Source: Pseudonocardiaceae bacterium YIM PH 21723 (GTDB lineage: Bacteria; Actinomycetota; Actinomycetes; Mycobacteriales; Pseudonocardiaceae). Taken from it: 64,000 nt of DNA. Below, in pieces: positions 18,120-26,099 of the stretch (the first letter of the stretch is position 1; every line of letters starts with the position of its first letter). The notes beneath the pieces were generated by a model that was not told the DNA's origin, ran no database searches, and saw only the letters and a program-made list of their open reading frames with translations. The position numbers and the translations under genes were made by a program. Location of the stretch: the NCBI GenBank assembly GCA_003600225.1, contig QZFT01000111.1:1-64000 (forward strand), given 5' to 3'.

Positions 18120-18481
18120 TCGGCCAGCATGAGCAGGCTCCCCGCACCGCCGGACCGAACAACCCCACCTCGGAGAGGCCCACGATGATGTCCGACTACC
18201 CGCCGGCTGAGCTGCCGTACACCGTGCACTTCCGGTTCACGGTGTTCTCGATGACCAGGCAGTACCCCACCTACCGGCAGGCCGCGCTTCCAGCGCTGGT
18301 CGCCGGGCTCACCTGGCTGGCACACGCACTGGTCGTGTCCTGCCTGCTCGCGCTGCCCGTGTCGCTGCTGGGCGAGCTGCTGGGCCACCCGCAGTCCTTC
18401 GGCCGCGCGATCCTGATCAGCTTCCTGCTGCTGCTCAGCAAGCTGTTCCTGAAGCTGGGCGTCCCGGACGTGAGCCGCTGA
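18116..18481 (+). CDS. small membrane protein
   Basis: Up to 121 aa; the ATG overlaps the stop of the coiled-coil gene. An internal ATG pair at 18185-18190 may be the true start. Two hydrophobic segments (about 60-80 and 90-112) separate short basic stretches. Function unknown; coupled to the KfrA-like gene. Confidence 0.55.
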   Translation: MIGQHEQAPRTAGPNNPTSERPTMMSDYPPAELPYTVHFRFTVFSMTRQYPTYRQAALPALVAGLTWLAHALVVSCLLALPVSLLGELLGHPQSFGRAILISFLLLLSKLFLKLGVPDVSR

Positions 18482-18596
18482 CGCGACGGCGAACCACCTG
18501 GTCACCACGACCCGCACAGCACACCGAGCGTGATGTTGTCGGTACCACCCGCTATAACCAGCGCGCAGCACCCCGCGCCTGACCCTGGGAGAGCGC

Positions 18597-19103
18597 ATGA
18601 CCCACGCCGTCGCCGCCGACCCCGGCCACCTCGCCGCGGCCGTCATCGCCACCTGGCTGGAGGATCGTCTGGATGAACTGGGCATCGATCCCCTCCCTCA
18701 GGAGATCGGATCGGCGCAGCCCACCTGGCCCGTGACCCGGCGGGCCTGGCGCGCGGCCGATCAGGCCTGCGCCCGGGCGTTGACACCCGCGATGGAGCGT
18801 GGCCGGCAGGCCATCGAGCTCTGGGAGCACGATCAGCGGCTGTCCCAGGGCGACGAGGCCGAGCTGTACGTGACGCTGCGCCTGGCTCGATTCGCCGCCA
18901 GCACCGCCTACGAGGCTCGCCGAACCGGCCGCACCTGGCGCGACCTGGTGGAAGCCCAGGCCCGGCTGACCGCCTTCTACGCCTGGCTCGACCAGCACGG
19001 AACCCCCGCCGCCGAGCTGCGCGCCAGCATCGCCACCGGAGCCGACGAGGACCACCGGCCGCAACTCACCGTCCTCACCCAGGACACCGAAAATGCACTC
19101 TGA
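18597..19103 (+). CDS. unknown helical protein, 168 aa
   Basis: GGGAGAG precedes the ATG. The product is helical, Ala/Arg-rich and without membrane segments (WPVTRRAWRAADQACARALT in the middle). No domain recognised. It begins a run of plus-strand genes of similar composition. Confidence 0.55.
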   Translation: MTHAVAADPGHLAAAVIATWLEDRLDELGIDPLPQEIGSAQPTWPVTRRAWRAADQACARALTPAMERGRQAIELWEHDQRLSQGDEAELYVTLRLARFAASTAYEARRTGRTWRDLVEAQARLTAFYAWLDQHGTPAAELRASIATGADEDHRPQLTVLTQDTENAL

Positions 19104-19256
19104 CCAGGAAAAACCCGACAGCGGCGACTGCGTTCCGCGCACCGTGACCGCTGGGGACATCCCGCCGCTGCGACCCACGGGCATCGGTATGATCGTGTCC
19201 GCCGGGTCACCGGCGGAAGCGCCGCGCACCGCCGGCCGTACAGGCCACCACCGGGG

Positions 19257-19273
19257 ATTGACAATTTGTCAAT
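19257..19273. promoter_or_regulatory. 17-bp palindrome overlapping a promoter or ribosome-site region
   Basis: ATTGACAATTTGTCAAT is a perfect palindrome around its centre base and includes TTGACA. It ends 2 nt before the GGAGGT ribosome site of the gene at 19287. Its position suits a repressor or translational operator. Confidence 0.55.
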
Positions 19274-19286
19274 CGGAGGTGTGAGG

Positions 19287-20081
19287 ATGGCCCGCCGACC
19301 CACCACACCTGCGCCCGCGCTCACCCTCGATGACGCCCTGGACGCCGCCGCCCGGATCCGCCAGCGTCGGGCCACCGCCACACCATCAGACCCTGACCTG
19401 GTGTTTTTCGCCTGGGACCGGCTCCCGGTCGACGACGACGACGTGAACGCCACTGTCGACTACATCACCCGGCACCGCCGGGTCCCTCTGCCGCTGCTGC
19501 AGGATGAGGTGCCGGATTGGGCGCTCCTGGTCGCCTACCAGCAGCAGCGCGACACCCTGCACGCTGCCCGCCGCCGCCTGGCCGTGCTGACCACCGCCCA
19601 CGAACTGAAGGTGCCTTCCACTGCTTACGGCACCAGCCTCGGTTTGCCGACTCCACCCGCGGTCACCCGCCACCGGCAGCGGCTCCATGCCCGCTTCGCC
19701 ATGCTGGACGCGGTCACTGGCATCGACAGCGCCACCGAGCAGCACCTGCAGCAGTGGCTGGCCGAGCACGCCGGCCCGCTGCGGGCCGTCGCCGAGGGCC
19801 TCACCGATCACCGCGACCTGATCCTGCGCCTGGCGCCGCCACCGCGCGAGAAGCTCACCGAGGCCCTGGACCTGATCGGCCTGCACCTGAGCCCGAATCC
19901 CAAACCGGTGCTGGCTTCGGCGGTCTCCTACGCCGCCCAGCGCTTGGGACCCCGGGGCCGCAACACCATCACCCCCGGCGACCCGGTGCTGGCCGACATC
20001 CTGAATCAGGCCACCGAGCTGGCTGCCGCGTACGACCTGCTGCACGGCTTGATCACCCCCGACACCAGGGGCACCCCATGA
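19287..20081 (+). CDS. unknown protein, 264 aa
   Basis: The ATG at 19287 (MARRPTTP) is preferred to one 21 nt upstream because GGAGGTGTGAGG lies directly before it. Mostly helical (QQQRDTLHAARRRLAVLTTA), with a Pro-rich middle. No recognised family. The palindrome upstream suggests separate regulation from the 18597 gene. Confidence 0.55.
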   Translation: MARRPTTPAPALTLDDALDAAARIRQRRATATPSDPDLVFFAWDRLPVDDDDVNATVDYITRHRRVPLPLLQDEVPDWALLVAYQQQRDTLHAARRRLAVLTTAHELKVPSTAYGTSLGLPTPPAVTRHRQRLHARFAMLDAVTGIDSATEQHLQQWLAEHAGPLRAVAEGLTDHRDLILRLAPPPREKLTEALDLIGLHLSPNPKPVLASAVSYAAQRLGPRGRNTITPGDPVLADILNQATELAAAYDLLHGLITPDTRGTP

Positions 20082-20155
20082 CCACCGGCGCCCCGGAGTA
20101 CCGGTCCGCCCGCGATCCTCAACGTCATCCCCGACGAGCTGGAGTACCTCGATGA
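20078..20155 (+). CDS. possible 25-aa peptide bridging two genes
   Basis: A 25-codon frame (MTTGAPEYRS start) whose ATG overlaps the previous stop and whose TGA overlaps the next ATG, both as ATGA. It may be a coupling peptide rather than a functional protein. Confidence 0.3.
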   Translation: MTTGAPEYRSARDPQRHPRRAGVPR

Positions 20156-20937
20156 GCGCCATCTACTTCCACAGCCTCGATCACGACGACCCGGTCGTAC
20201 TGCCGCTCGGGGAGCGCGCCCGCGTCGACGGGGCGATCCGCGACCACTTCCGGCGCACGCTGCGCGAGCCCGAGTTGGCCGGCCTGCGCCGGATCCTCGG
20301 GCTCACCGGCGCTCCGCCGGTCGCGGGACTCGACACGGACGAACTGCTGATCCTCAACTTCTGGTTCGAGGGTGAGCTCGAACTCGGCGGCGCTGAACGG
20401 ATCGATCTGTCCGTGTTGATGGCCAACACGGCCGTCGCCGCAGTCCCCGCCCTGCAAGCCCTGGTCCGGCTGCACCTGGGGTGCGAACGCCACGGCTGGG
20501 TCGAGGGCCCGGACCGGGCCTGGCTGGCCGATCGGTACACCGAAGCCGTAGACGCCGGGCTCGTCCGCAACGCCGCCGACTGGCAACCGGTCACCGCGCT
20601 ACTACGCGAATCGTCCACGGGCCCGGTGGCCACCAGCTTCTACAACGACTTCCCGCACCGGGAATGGGTCGTGACCAACGGCGGTTGGCCCGAAGCCGCC
20701 GAGCTGGCCGAAGCCGCGCTGGAGGACACCGCAGCCGAAACCGAGTTCGAAACCCAGTGGGACGCCTTCACCCGGGACCAGCAGTGGGACCGTGCGCTGA
20801 CCGCGCTGCGAACCCAGAGCACCACCGCCTTGTGCTGGTCGCCGGACAGCTTCGCCCAGTACCGCGCCGCCCCCGGCCGTGCCGCCCAGGACCTCGTCGC
20901 CGACACGGCCCGGCTACGCCTCATACCCGCTCTGTAG
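20152..20937 (+). CDS. unknown protein, 261 aa
   Basis: A soluble acidic protein (MSAIYFHSLDHDDPVVLPLG start) with segments WLADRYTEAVDAGLVRNAAD and FPHREWVVTNGGWPEAAELA. No domain known to me. It lies in the same run as the genes before and after. Confidence 0.55.
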   Translation: MSAIYFHSLDHDDPVVLPLGERARVDGAIRDHFRRTLREPELAGLRRILGLTGAPPVAGLDTDELLILNFWFEGELELGGAERIDLSVLMANTAVAAVPALQALVRLHLGCERHGWVEGPDRAWLADRYTEAVDAGLVRNAADWQPVTALLRESSTGPVATSFYNDFPHREWVVTNGGWPEAAELAEAALEDTAAETEFETQWDAFTRDQQWDRALTALRTQSTTALCWSPDSFAQYRAAPGRAAQDLVADTARLRLIPAL

Positions 20938-20952
20938 GACTGGAGACCCTCG

Positions 20953-21471
20953 ATGCCCAAGCTCACCCCACTGGAAGACGACGCGTACAGCGCGGCGCAC
21001 GACGGAGTCCACCGGACTGTGCTGGAGATCCTGCGCGCCCACTTCGGACCCACGGCCGTCGTCCAGCAGCAGATCGGCGACTACACCGGCCTGACCAAGT
21101 CGGTGCCCGCGAGCAACCTTGCCGCCGTCGCCGCCGCCAGCCTGACCGCCGACCACGCGCGAACCCAAGCCGGACAGTGGGTGCGGGCGGCCCGGGCCGA
21201 GGGCACCAGCTGGACGCAGCTGGCCACAGCCCTTCGGTTCAACGACGACCAGGACGGTGATCTCGCCGAGCTGGCCTTCGAGACGGTCGCCGGGAAACCC
21301 GAGCCACTTGAGAAGAAATCGATCACCTGGGACTGCGGTACGTGCGGCGCCGCAGTCATCGACTACGGCCCGTACGAGCGCAATCCACAGGATGACGAGA
21401 AAGGCCACACCGAGGACTGCGCCCGGCACCAGGCCGCCATCGCCGACTACGACGCGGCGACCGGACAATGA
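20953..21471 (+). CDS. unknown protein with C-terminal zinc-binding pattern
   Basis: A 172-aa protein. The N-terminal 100 residues are helical with a possible HTH (AEGTSWTQLATALRFND). The C-terminus carries WDCGTCGAAVIDYG and HTEDCARH, a CxxC...HxxxCxxxH zinc pattern. Overlaps the next gene by 4 nt. Confidence 0.6.
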   Translation: MPKLTPLEDDAYSAAHDGVHRTVLEILRAHFGPTAVVQQQIGDYTGLTKSVPASNLAAVAAASLTADHARTQAGQWVRAARAEGTSWTQLATALRFNDDQDGDLAELAFETVAGKPEPLEKKSITWDCGTCGAAVIDYGPYERNPQDDEKGHTEDCARHQAAIADYDAATGQ

Positions 21472-22178
21472 CCGCGCCCGCAGGCCAGAGCTGGTCACCC
21501 ACCGCACTCATGCCCGAGCGGCTCGCCGAGCTGCGTGCCCGCGCGGCCGAGCAGACTCCCAGGTTCGCCGATCCCGCCCGGCTGCAGCGGGTGGCCGCCC
21601 GGGTATCGGCCCACTACGAGTGGGCCACCGCGGTCCTGGGGCATGAAGCGGAGCTGCGCAGGATGGACAGCACGGAGGTCGTCCTGCTGGATCTGGCCGC
21701 AGCCGCTGAGCCCGACCCGCCGGTCCGGCCGCGCAGCCCCCGGCCGGGGGAGCCCGGATACGAGCCGACCGCCGCCGAACTCGCCGAGATAGAGCGCCGT
21801 CGAGCACTCGGCGCGGCCTGGGCCGAGCTGAAGAAGGCGCTGCCGGTCGCCGTGCAGGTCGCCTACAACTACTCCGGCGGCCTGCACCTGGCGACCTACC
21901 TCTCCGGAGCCCACCACATCCTCCTGCAAGGCGATCTCGTCGCCGGTCGGATTCGCCGGTCTGAGCACCAGGCCCTGTGCCAGACCCCGTCACGCAGCAA
22001 GCAGATGATCTTTCACCCTGGTCCGGAGAGCTCCCAGGGACCACCGAACTGCAAGGCCTGTATCGAAACGGCGTACAAGATCACCGACTTGGCCCCCGCC
22101 GAGGTGCTGCTCAACAACACCCGGCACCCGGCCCGCCGCCTAGCTTCCGCCCTCTCCGGAGCCGGGGACGGACGATGA
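21468..22178 (+). CDS. unknown protein, 236 aa
   Basis: The ATG overlaps the previous stop. The product has a helical N-terminal region, a Pro-rich linker (about 83-100) and a C-terminal part with CQTPSRSKQMIFHPG and NCKACIETAYK giving cysteine pairs. No family recognised. Confidence 0.55.
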   Translation: MTAPAGQSWSPTALMPERLAELRARAAEQTPRFADPARLQRVAARVSAHYEWATAVLGHEAELRRMDSTEVVLLDLAAAAEPDPPVRPRSPRPGEPGYEPTAAELAEIERRRALGAAWAELKKALPVAVQVAYNYSGGLHLATYLSGAHHILLQGDLVAGRIRRSEHQALCQTPSRSKQMIFHPGPESSQGPPNCKACIETAYKITDLAPAEVLLNNTRHPARRLASALSGAGDGR

Positions 22179-22394
22179 CCACCAACCTGCCTGGACCGGA
22201 CAACGCGGTCTCCTCGCAGGACACGATGAGCTCCGGCGCGTACCGGCTACGTCGCCACGTTCTGGCGGTGCGCTATCCGGTCCTGCCGGACCCAGTCGCC
22301 CACCACCACCACCACCACCGCGAAGCACCGCCGCACCTCGACCTACCTATGCGCCCGCCGCCACAGCTGCCAGCCAGCATCCTCAAGGAGCACG
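22175..22394 (+). other. 217-bp stretch without a confident gene; contains a His6-coding tract
   Basis: A frame beginning MTTNLPGPDNAVSSQD at 22175 overlaps the previous stop by ATGA and encodes six consecutive His near 22301-22318, but it runs on without a stop through the ParA-like gene in another frame. Either a short gene has lost its stop or the frame is fortuitous. Confidence 0.35.
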
Positions 22395-23012
22395 ATGACC
22401 ACCGACGGACCCGGCACACCACCCCGCACCGGCGACTACTACACCTCGCCGGGCTTGCGGCCGTTCCTCGCCTTCGGCGACGCCCCAGGCGCTGCGGGCA
22501 AGACGACATCCACCAGCAAACTCGGCGCGGCCACGGTCGGCCAGGGCCAGCAGGTCCTGATCGTGGACTACGACCCGCAGCGCACCCCGCCCACCCAGCC
22601 ACAGATCTGGGCCGCGCTGCACCGCGTGCACCAGGCCGCCATCGAGGCAGGGTTGCCGTGGGCTGGCGCTGTCGCGCGGCTGCTGACGCACTCGGTGACT
22701 GTGGCCACCACCAGGCAGTTGGTCACCTCGTTCACACAACCGGATGCCCACGGGTTCCCAGCCGCGGTACAGAATCAGCTGCGGGAGAGGGTGCTGGAGA
22801 TCATCGCCTCCCACCTGCCCGGCGGATGGGATCAGCTGACCGCGATGCCCGCGGCCGAACTCGCCCGGAGCATCCCGCCAGGGCGAGCCGAACTGGCCTT
22901 CCGGCAAGCAACGGGCTACTTCACCATCGCCGCGGTGGCCGCCTTGACGGCCGCCGCCACCGGGCTGGAGCCGTCCGGCTGGCCGACTCCGGGCTGGTGG
23001 GGACATCGGTAG
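22395..23012 (+). CDS. half-length ParA/MinD-like ATPase
   Basis: A 205-aa protein. The N-terminal 80 residues are clearly ParA-like: GDAPGAAGKTTSTSKLG (deviant Walker A, about 28-44) and QQVLIVDYDPQRTP (Walker A', about 53-66). After that the typical Walker B strand is missing and the remainder is an unrelated helical region. It is about 50-60 aa shorter than normal ParA. AAGGAG precedes the ATG. It may bind ATP without a complete partition cycle or regulate the 8.7-kb ParA. Confidence 0.65.
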   Translation: MTTDGPGTPPRTGDYYTSPGLRPFLAFGDAPGAAGKTTSTSKLGAATVGQGQQVLIVDYDPQRTPPTQPQIWAALHRVHQAAIEAGLPWAGAVARLLTHSVTVATTRQLVTSFTQPDAHGFPAAVQNQLRERVLEIIASHLPGGWDQLTAMPAAELARSIPPGRAELAFRQATGYFTIAAVAALTAAATGLEPSGWPTPGWWGHR

Positions 23013-23180
23013 CGGATTGCTCACTGCCTGTGTTCGCGGACACAGGGCGAACCATACAGGTACCGCTTCACAGCCTTGCCTACCTGCACCGACCCCCGAT
23101 CGATCCGCTGGTGACCCGTTCGGAGGACAAGCCCGGCACGGCTACCGACCACACCGTGCCAGGTCGGCGAGAATCGGTCT

Positions 23181-23705
23181 GTGGACACCGAGGACACCCC
23201 GCCGACGCCGCTGGACGAGTTCGTCTGGCTGATCGAGAAGAGCGACGACGGCGACACCTGGTGGACCGGCGACCACCCCGTGCACGGCGATCTGTTCGCC
23301 GGCGGCCTGGCGCTGGGGTCCTCCGCGGAGGAGGTGGCCCGCATGATGCTGGAACGCCGGATCACCGTGCTGTACGAGGACACCGACTTCGACTGGGAAG
23401 AGCTGTGGTTCCGGTGCAGCGTGTGGAACTACCAGCACGCCATCGACGGCACCCGCTTCTCCGGCTTGCCGCCGCGTCCGCTGGAGGAGTCCGGGACGAC
23501 GGCCCAGGCCTACGGCCGGTACCTACGCCACCACGACGAGGAGCCCTTCGCCGTGGAGGTCCGCACCTCCCGGCAGGTCCGGCACCTGGCACGGTCGCTG
23601 CACTCCCAGCGCGTCGCCTCCAGTCAACCGACACCGCTCTGGCCGTTCTCGGCCCAGCTGGCGAGTGAAAGTAGACCAATTCACTCGGCGCCCACTGTTC
23701 CGTAA
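23181..23705 (+). CDS. unknown acidic protein, 174 aa
   Basis: GTG start; the product is acidic with many Trp and Tyr (DDGDTWWTGDHPVHGDLFAG; DFDWEELWFRCSVWNYQHAI). No known domain. It ends inside the first GTTCCG repeat upstream of the recombinase. Confidence 0.55.
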   Translation: MDTEDTPPTPLDEFVWLIEKSDDGDTWWTGDHPVHGDLFAGGLALGSSAEEVARMMLERRITVLYEDTDFDWEELWFRCSVWNYQHAIDGTRFSGLPPRPLEESGTTAQAYGRYLRHHDEEPFAVEVRTSRQVRHLARSLHSQRVASSQPTPLWPFSAQLASESRPIHSAPTVP

Positions 23706-23789
23706 GACGATCCCTCTACGGAACACCTTGAAAACGGCATGGTGGCGCAGGTGGCGCTGTTCCGTTTAGCCGTTCCGGGTCCTGTTCCG
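23697..23789. repeat. GTTCCG half-site array upstream of the serine recombinase
   Basis: GTTCCGTA (23697-23704) faces TACGGAAC (23717-23724) as a perfect 8-bp inverted repeat. Three more GTTCCG copies begin at 23759, 23772 and 23784, spaced 13 and 12 bp. The recombinase ATG is 32 bp further. The array could be a res-type recombination site, an operator, or a target of the FtsK-gamma-like domain of that protein. Confidence 0.6.
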
Positions 23790-23820
23790 GTGATGGGGGG
23801 TTAACCGGTACGGTCGCGGC

Positions 23821-25044
23821 ATGAGTGAGGCTGCGGAGCCGCCGAAGGTCGGATACACGCGTTGTTCGACCGACGAGCAGGACGTCCAGATCCAGATCGA
23901 GCAGTTGCGGGCGCTCGGGGTCGCCGATGACCGCATCTACATCGACCGGGGATTCACCGGCAAGACCACCGACAACCGCGGCGGCCTGGACCAGGCGCTC
24001 GCCGCGGTGTGGCCGGGCGCGATCTTCACGGTCACCAAGTTCGACCGCTTTGCCCGCAACATGATCGAGGGTTGCAGGATCGTCTCGGGTCTCAAGGAGC
24101 GCGGTGTGCTGTTCGGGATGGGCAGCAACGTCTATGACTGGGACGATCCGTTCGCCCGGCTGTTCCTCCAGACCCTGGCCCTGTGCGCCGAGTTCGAGGT
24201 CAACATCGGGAATCTCCGCACCCGCGAAGGTATGGCCGTTGCCAAACGCAACGGCAAGCTCAAGGGCAAACAGCCCAAGCTCCCGGCCACCGCGCAGGCC
24301 ACCATCCGGCGCCGCTACGACTCCGGCGAGGTCTCCATCACCGACCTGGCCGAGGAGTACAGCGTCGGACGCTCGACCATCCACCGCGTACTGCGACGGG
24401 TGCCCTCCGAGACGATCACCTCCGCCGAGGCGTTTCTGTCCATCGCCCCGCCCGCGCCGCAGGTGGCCAAGCGCGTCGAGCTGCGGCCTTCAGATCAGGC
24501 TCCTCCTGGTCTGATCTGGAGAGTCCACGAGCCGCCGGCCGCGCTGCGGGAAGACGGCCAGCTACTGGCCCACCTGGTGCCCAAGCGGGCCACGGGCACC
24601 GCCACCCGCCACGCCGCGTGTGGCCACAGCGCCAGGTCCCGCTGGCACCCCACCGAGACCGCGGACCTGGAATTCGAGTACTGCAAGGAATGCCGCGTCC
24701 ACTGCTGGCGCCTGAACGCCAAGCCGATTCCGGCAGGGCCCACCCCCCAGGAGTTGATCGGCACCAGCGACACCGACCTGCTCATCCAGGCCGCCAACCT
24801 GGTGATCACCAGCCAGCAGGGATCCACGCAGATGCTCAAGAACAAGCTGCGGATCAGCTTCTCTCGCGCCGACCGGCTGATGACCCAGCTGGAGAAGCAC
24901 TTCGTCGTCGGCCCCAGCCGGGGATCACGCAAACGCGTGGTCATGGTCGAGGTCGAGCACCTGCCGGACATGCTCCAGATACTGCGCGACGAACTCGCCA
25001 CCACCAGCACCGACGATCAGCGTGAGGCCGTGACTCCCGAATGA
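23821..25044 (+). CDS. serine recombinase/resolvase fused to an FtsK-gamma-like domain
   Basis: A 407-aa protein. Residues 9-135 are a resolvase catalytic domain: the nucleophile Ser in YTRCSTDEQD (about 17), IYIDRGFTGKTTDN and FTVTKFDRFARN. Residues 160-200 form the resolvase HTH (SITDLAEEYSVGRSTIHRVL). A zinc-like cluster follows (about 255-297: ACGH ... CKECRVHC). Residues about 317-377 match the winged-helix gamma domain of FtsK (STQMLKNKLRISFSRADRLM ... VVGPSRGSRKR). Resolvases usually end at about 190 aa, so the second half is an addition. It may direct recombination to polarised DNA motifs or couple it to translocation (inference). Confidence 0.85.
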   Translation: MSEAAEPPKVGYTRCSTDEQDVQIQIEQLRALGVADDRIYIDRGFTGKTTDNRGGLDQALAAVWPGAIFTVTKFDRFARNMIEGCRIVSGLKERGVLFGMGSNVYDWDDPFARLFLQTLALCAEFEVNIGNLRTREGMAVAKRNGKLKGKQPKLPATAQATIRRRYDSGEVSITDLAEEYSVGRSTIHRVLRRVPSETITSAEAFLSIAPPAPQVAKRVELRPSDQAPPGLIWRVHEPPAALREDGQLLAHLVPKRATGTATRHAACGHSARSRWHPTETADLEFEYCKECRVHCWRLNAKPIPAGPTPQELIGTSDTDLLIQAANLVITSQQGSTQMLKNKLRISFSRADRLMTQLEKHFVVGPSRGSRKRVVMVEVEHLPDMLQILRDELATTSTDDQREAVTPE

Positions 25045-25283
25045 GCCTGACCCACCACCTGTTCAGCGGCGACTACGGCCCGAACAGCCAACTGTCGATC
25101 GACATCAACGCCCAGAGCGTCACTCTGGAGATCACCGAGCCCGCGATCAGCGAACAGATCCACGGCAAGGTGCTCGCCTCGGTGACCATGGACCGGTTCG
25201 ACGCCGACCGGTTCCTCACCGAGGCCCTGCGCTGGATCGGCAGCTTCGACACCCCTGCCGGCCACCGCGACCCCCAGCCCTGA
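25041..25283 (+). CDS. small unknown protein, 80 aa
   Basis: Overlaps the recombinase stop by ATGA, so it is cotranslated. The sequence is beta-rich (SIDINAQSVTLEITEPAI). Unknown; possibly an accessory to the recombinase. Confidence 0.5.
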   Translation: MSLTHHLFSGDYGPNSQLSIDINAQSVTLEITEPAISEQIHGKVLASVTMDRFDADRFLTEALRWIGSFDTPAGHRDPQP

Positions 25284-25349
25284 ACAACCCACCACCGGAA
25301 CCCAGTAATATCGCGATCCCAGCACAGCGTTTATAGAAAACAGCAGAGG

Positions 25350-25676
25350 GTGGACGTGGAGAAGAACCTCGGCAGCACCGAGATCGAACGGCTCAGCTCC
25401 CTGGTGTTCGGCCGGGCCATCCGTCTGCCGCTGCACGCGTGGGTCCGGAAGCAGACCGGACCGTTCTTCCAGCGGCAAGCCGCCGACGGTGTCGGCACCC
25501 ACCAGACCTACATCCGGACCGAACTCACCACCCTCGTGGAGACCGGGATGCTCGACCAGCTACCCCGCTCCGACGGCGACAACCGGGTCTTCTACTCCCC
25601 GAACGTCGATCACCCCTGGTGGAAGATCATCGACGCCGCCGTGGAAGCACTCGCCGCGACCGAAGGCCGGAAGTAG
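25350..25676 (+). CDS. winged-helix regulator
   Basis: A 108-aa protein whose residues about 15-85 fit a winged helix (ELTTLVETGMLDQL as part of helix 3 and NRVFYSPNVDHPWWKII as the wing and C-terminal helix), similar to ArsR/PadR-size regulators. The GTG start follows an AGAGGG site; a TATAGAAAAC AT-rich patch lies upstream. Confidence 0.6.
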   Translation: MDVEKNLGSTEIERLSSLVFGRAIRLPLHAWVRKQTGPFFQRQAADGVGTHQTYIRTELTTLVETGMLDQLPRSDGDNRVFYSPNVDHPWWKIIDAAVEALAATEGRK

Positions 25677-26099
25677 TAAATCGGCGCTGACCAGCACGTT
25701 CCGTACACTGACCGGGCGGCGGCCCGCTAATCCTCCGCATCGTGCCCGTAAGGCCACAGCCCACGACGAGCTGCCTGTGCCTTGCGGGCACACTCATTTC
25801 AGGTCAAAACCGCTGGTCAGGCAAATGCGTCGTTTTTTCGGCCGATGCTACTTGTGCCGCCAATTGCAGCAGATGCGAACTGGCGACACTCTGCGTATCG
25901 ATCTCGTTCAGGGGAGCCTAGTTCCGCGTGGCCACCAGCAGGAACACCGCAGGTTACGGGACTCTAGCGGCGCCCTGACCAGGGTGTTCTGGCGGGGTTG
26001 GATCACTCGTACGGCTGACTTTCCGGCGCGTCTACCTGCACGTTCGCATCTGATGCGGTTTTGTCGCATCCAACGCGAGCGACGAAAGGGTGGTGGCCG
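25677..26099 (+). other. 423-bp non-coding stretch before the recombinase trio
   Basis: No convincing gene. A long interrupted hairpin with GTGCCCG (25742-25748) and CGGGCAC (25785-25791), plus internal AAGG/CCTT and CACAG/CTGTG pairs, probably terminates the 25350 unit. TGGCGACACT at 25877-25886 recurs exactly at 29045-29054, the end of the trio's third gene. A small GATGCG/CGCATC hairpin lies near 26050-26070. Confidence 0.5.

Noticed and set aside
19093-19284. 63-aa frame overlapping the end of the 18597 gene
   Set aside because: No ribosome site; it runs across the 19257 palindrome and the next gene's Shine-Dalgarno, so it is more likely non-coding.
22301-22318. Six-His tract as cloning-vector contamination
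   Set aside because: The flanking sequence has native composition and no vector elements; the tract is part of a GC-rich Pro/His/Arg run.
21977-23668. 563-aa open frame on the plus strand
   Set aside because: It overlaps the clearly ParA-like gene at 22395 and the 21468 and 23181 genes in another frame, and its Arg/Pro/His-rich translation is typical of a GC-rich shadow frame.
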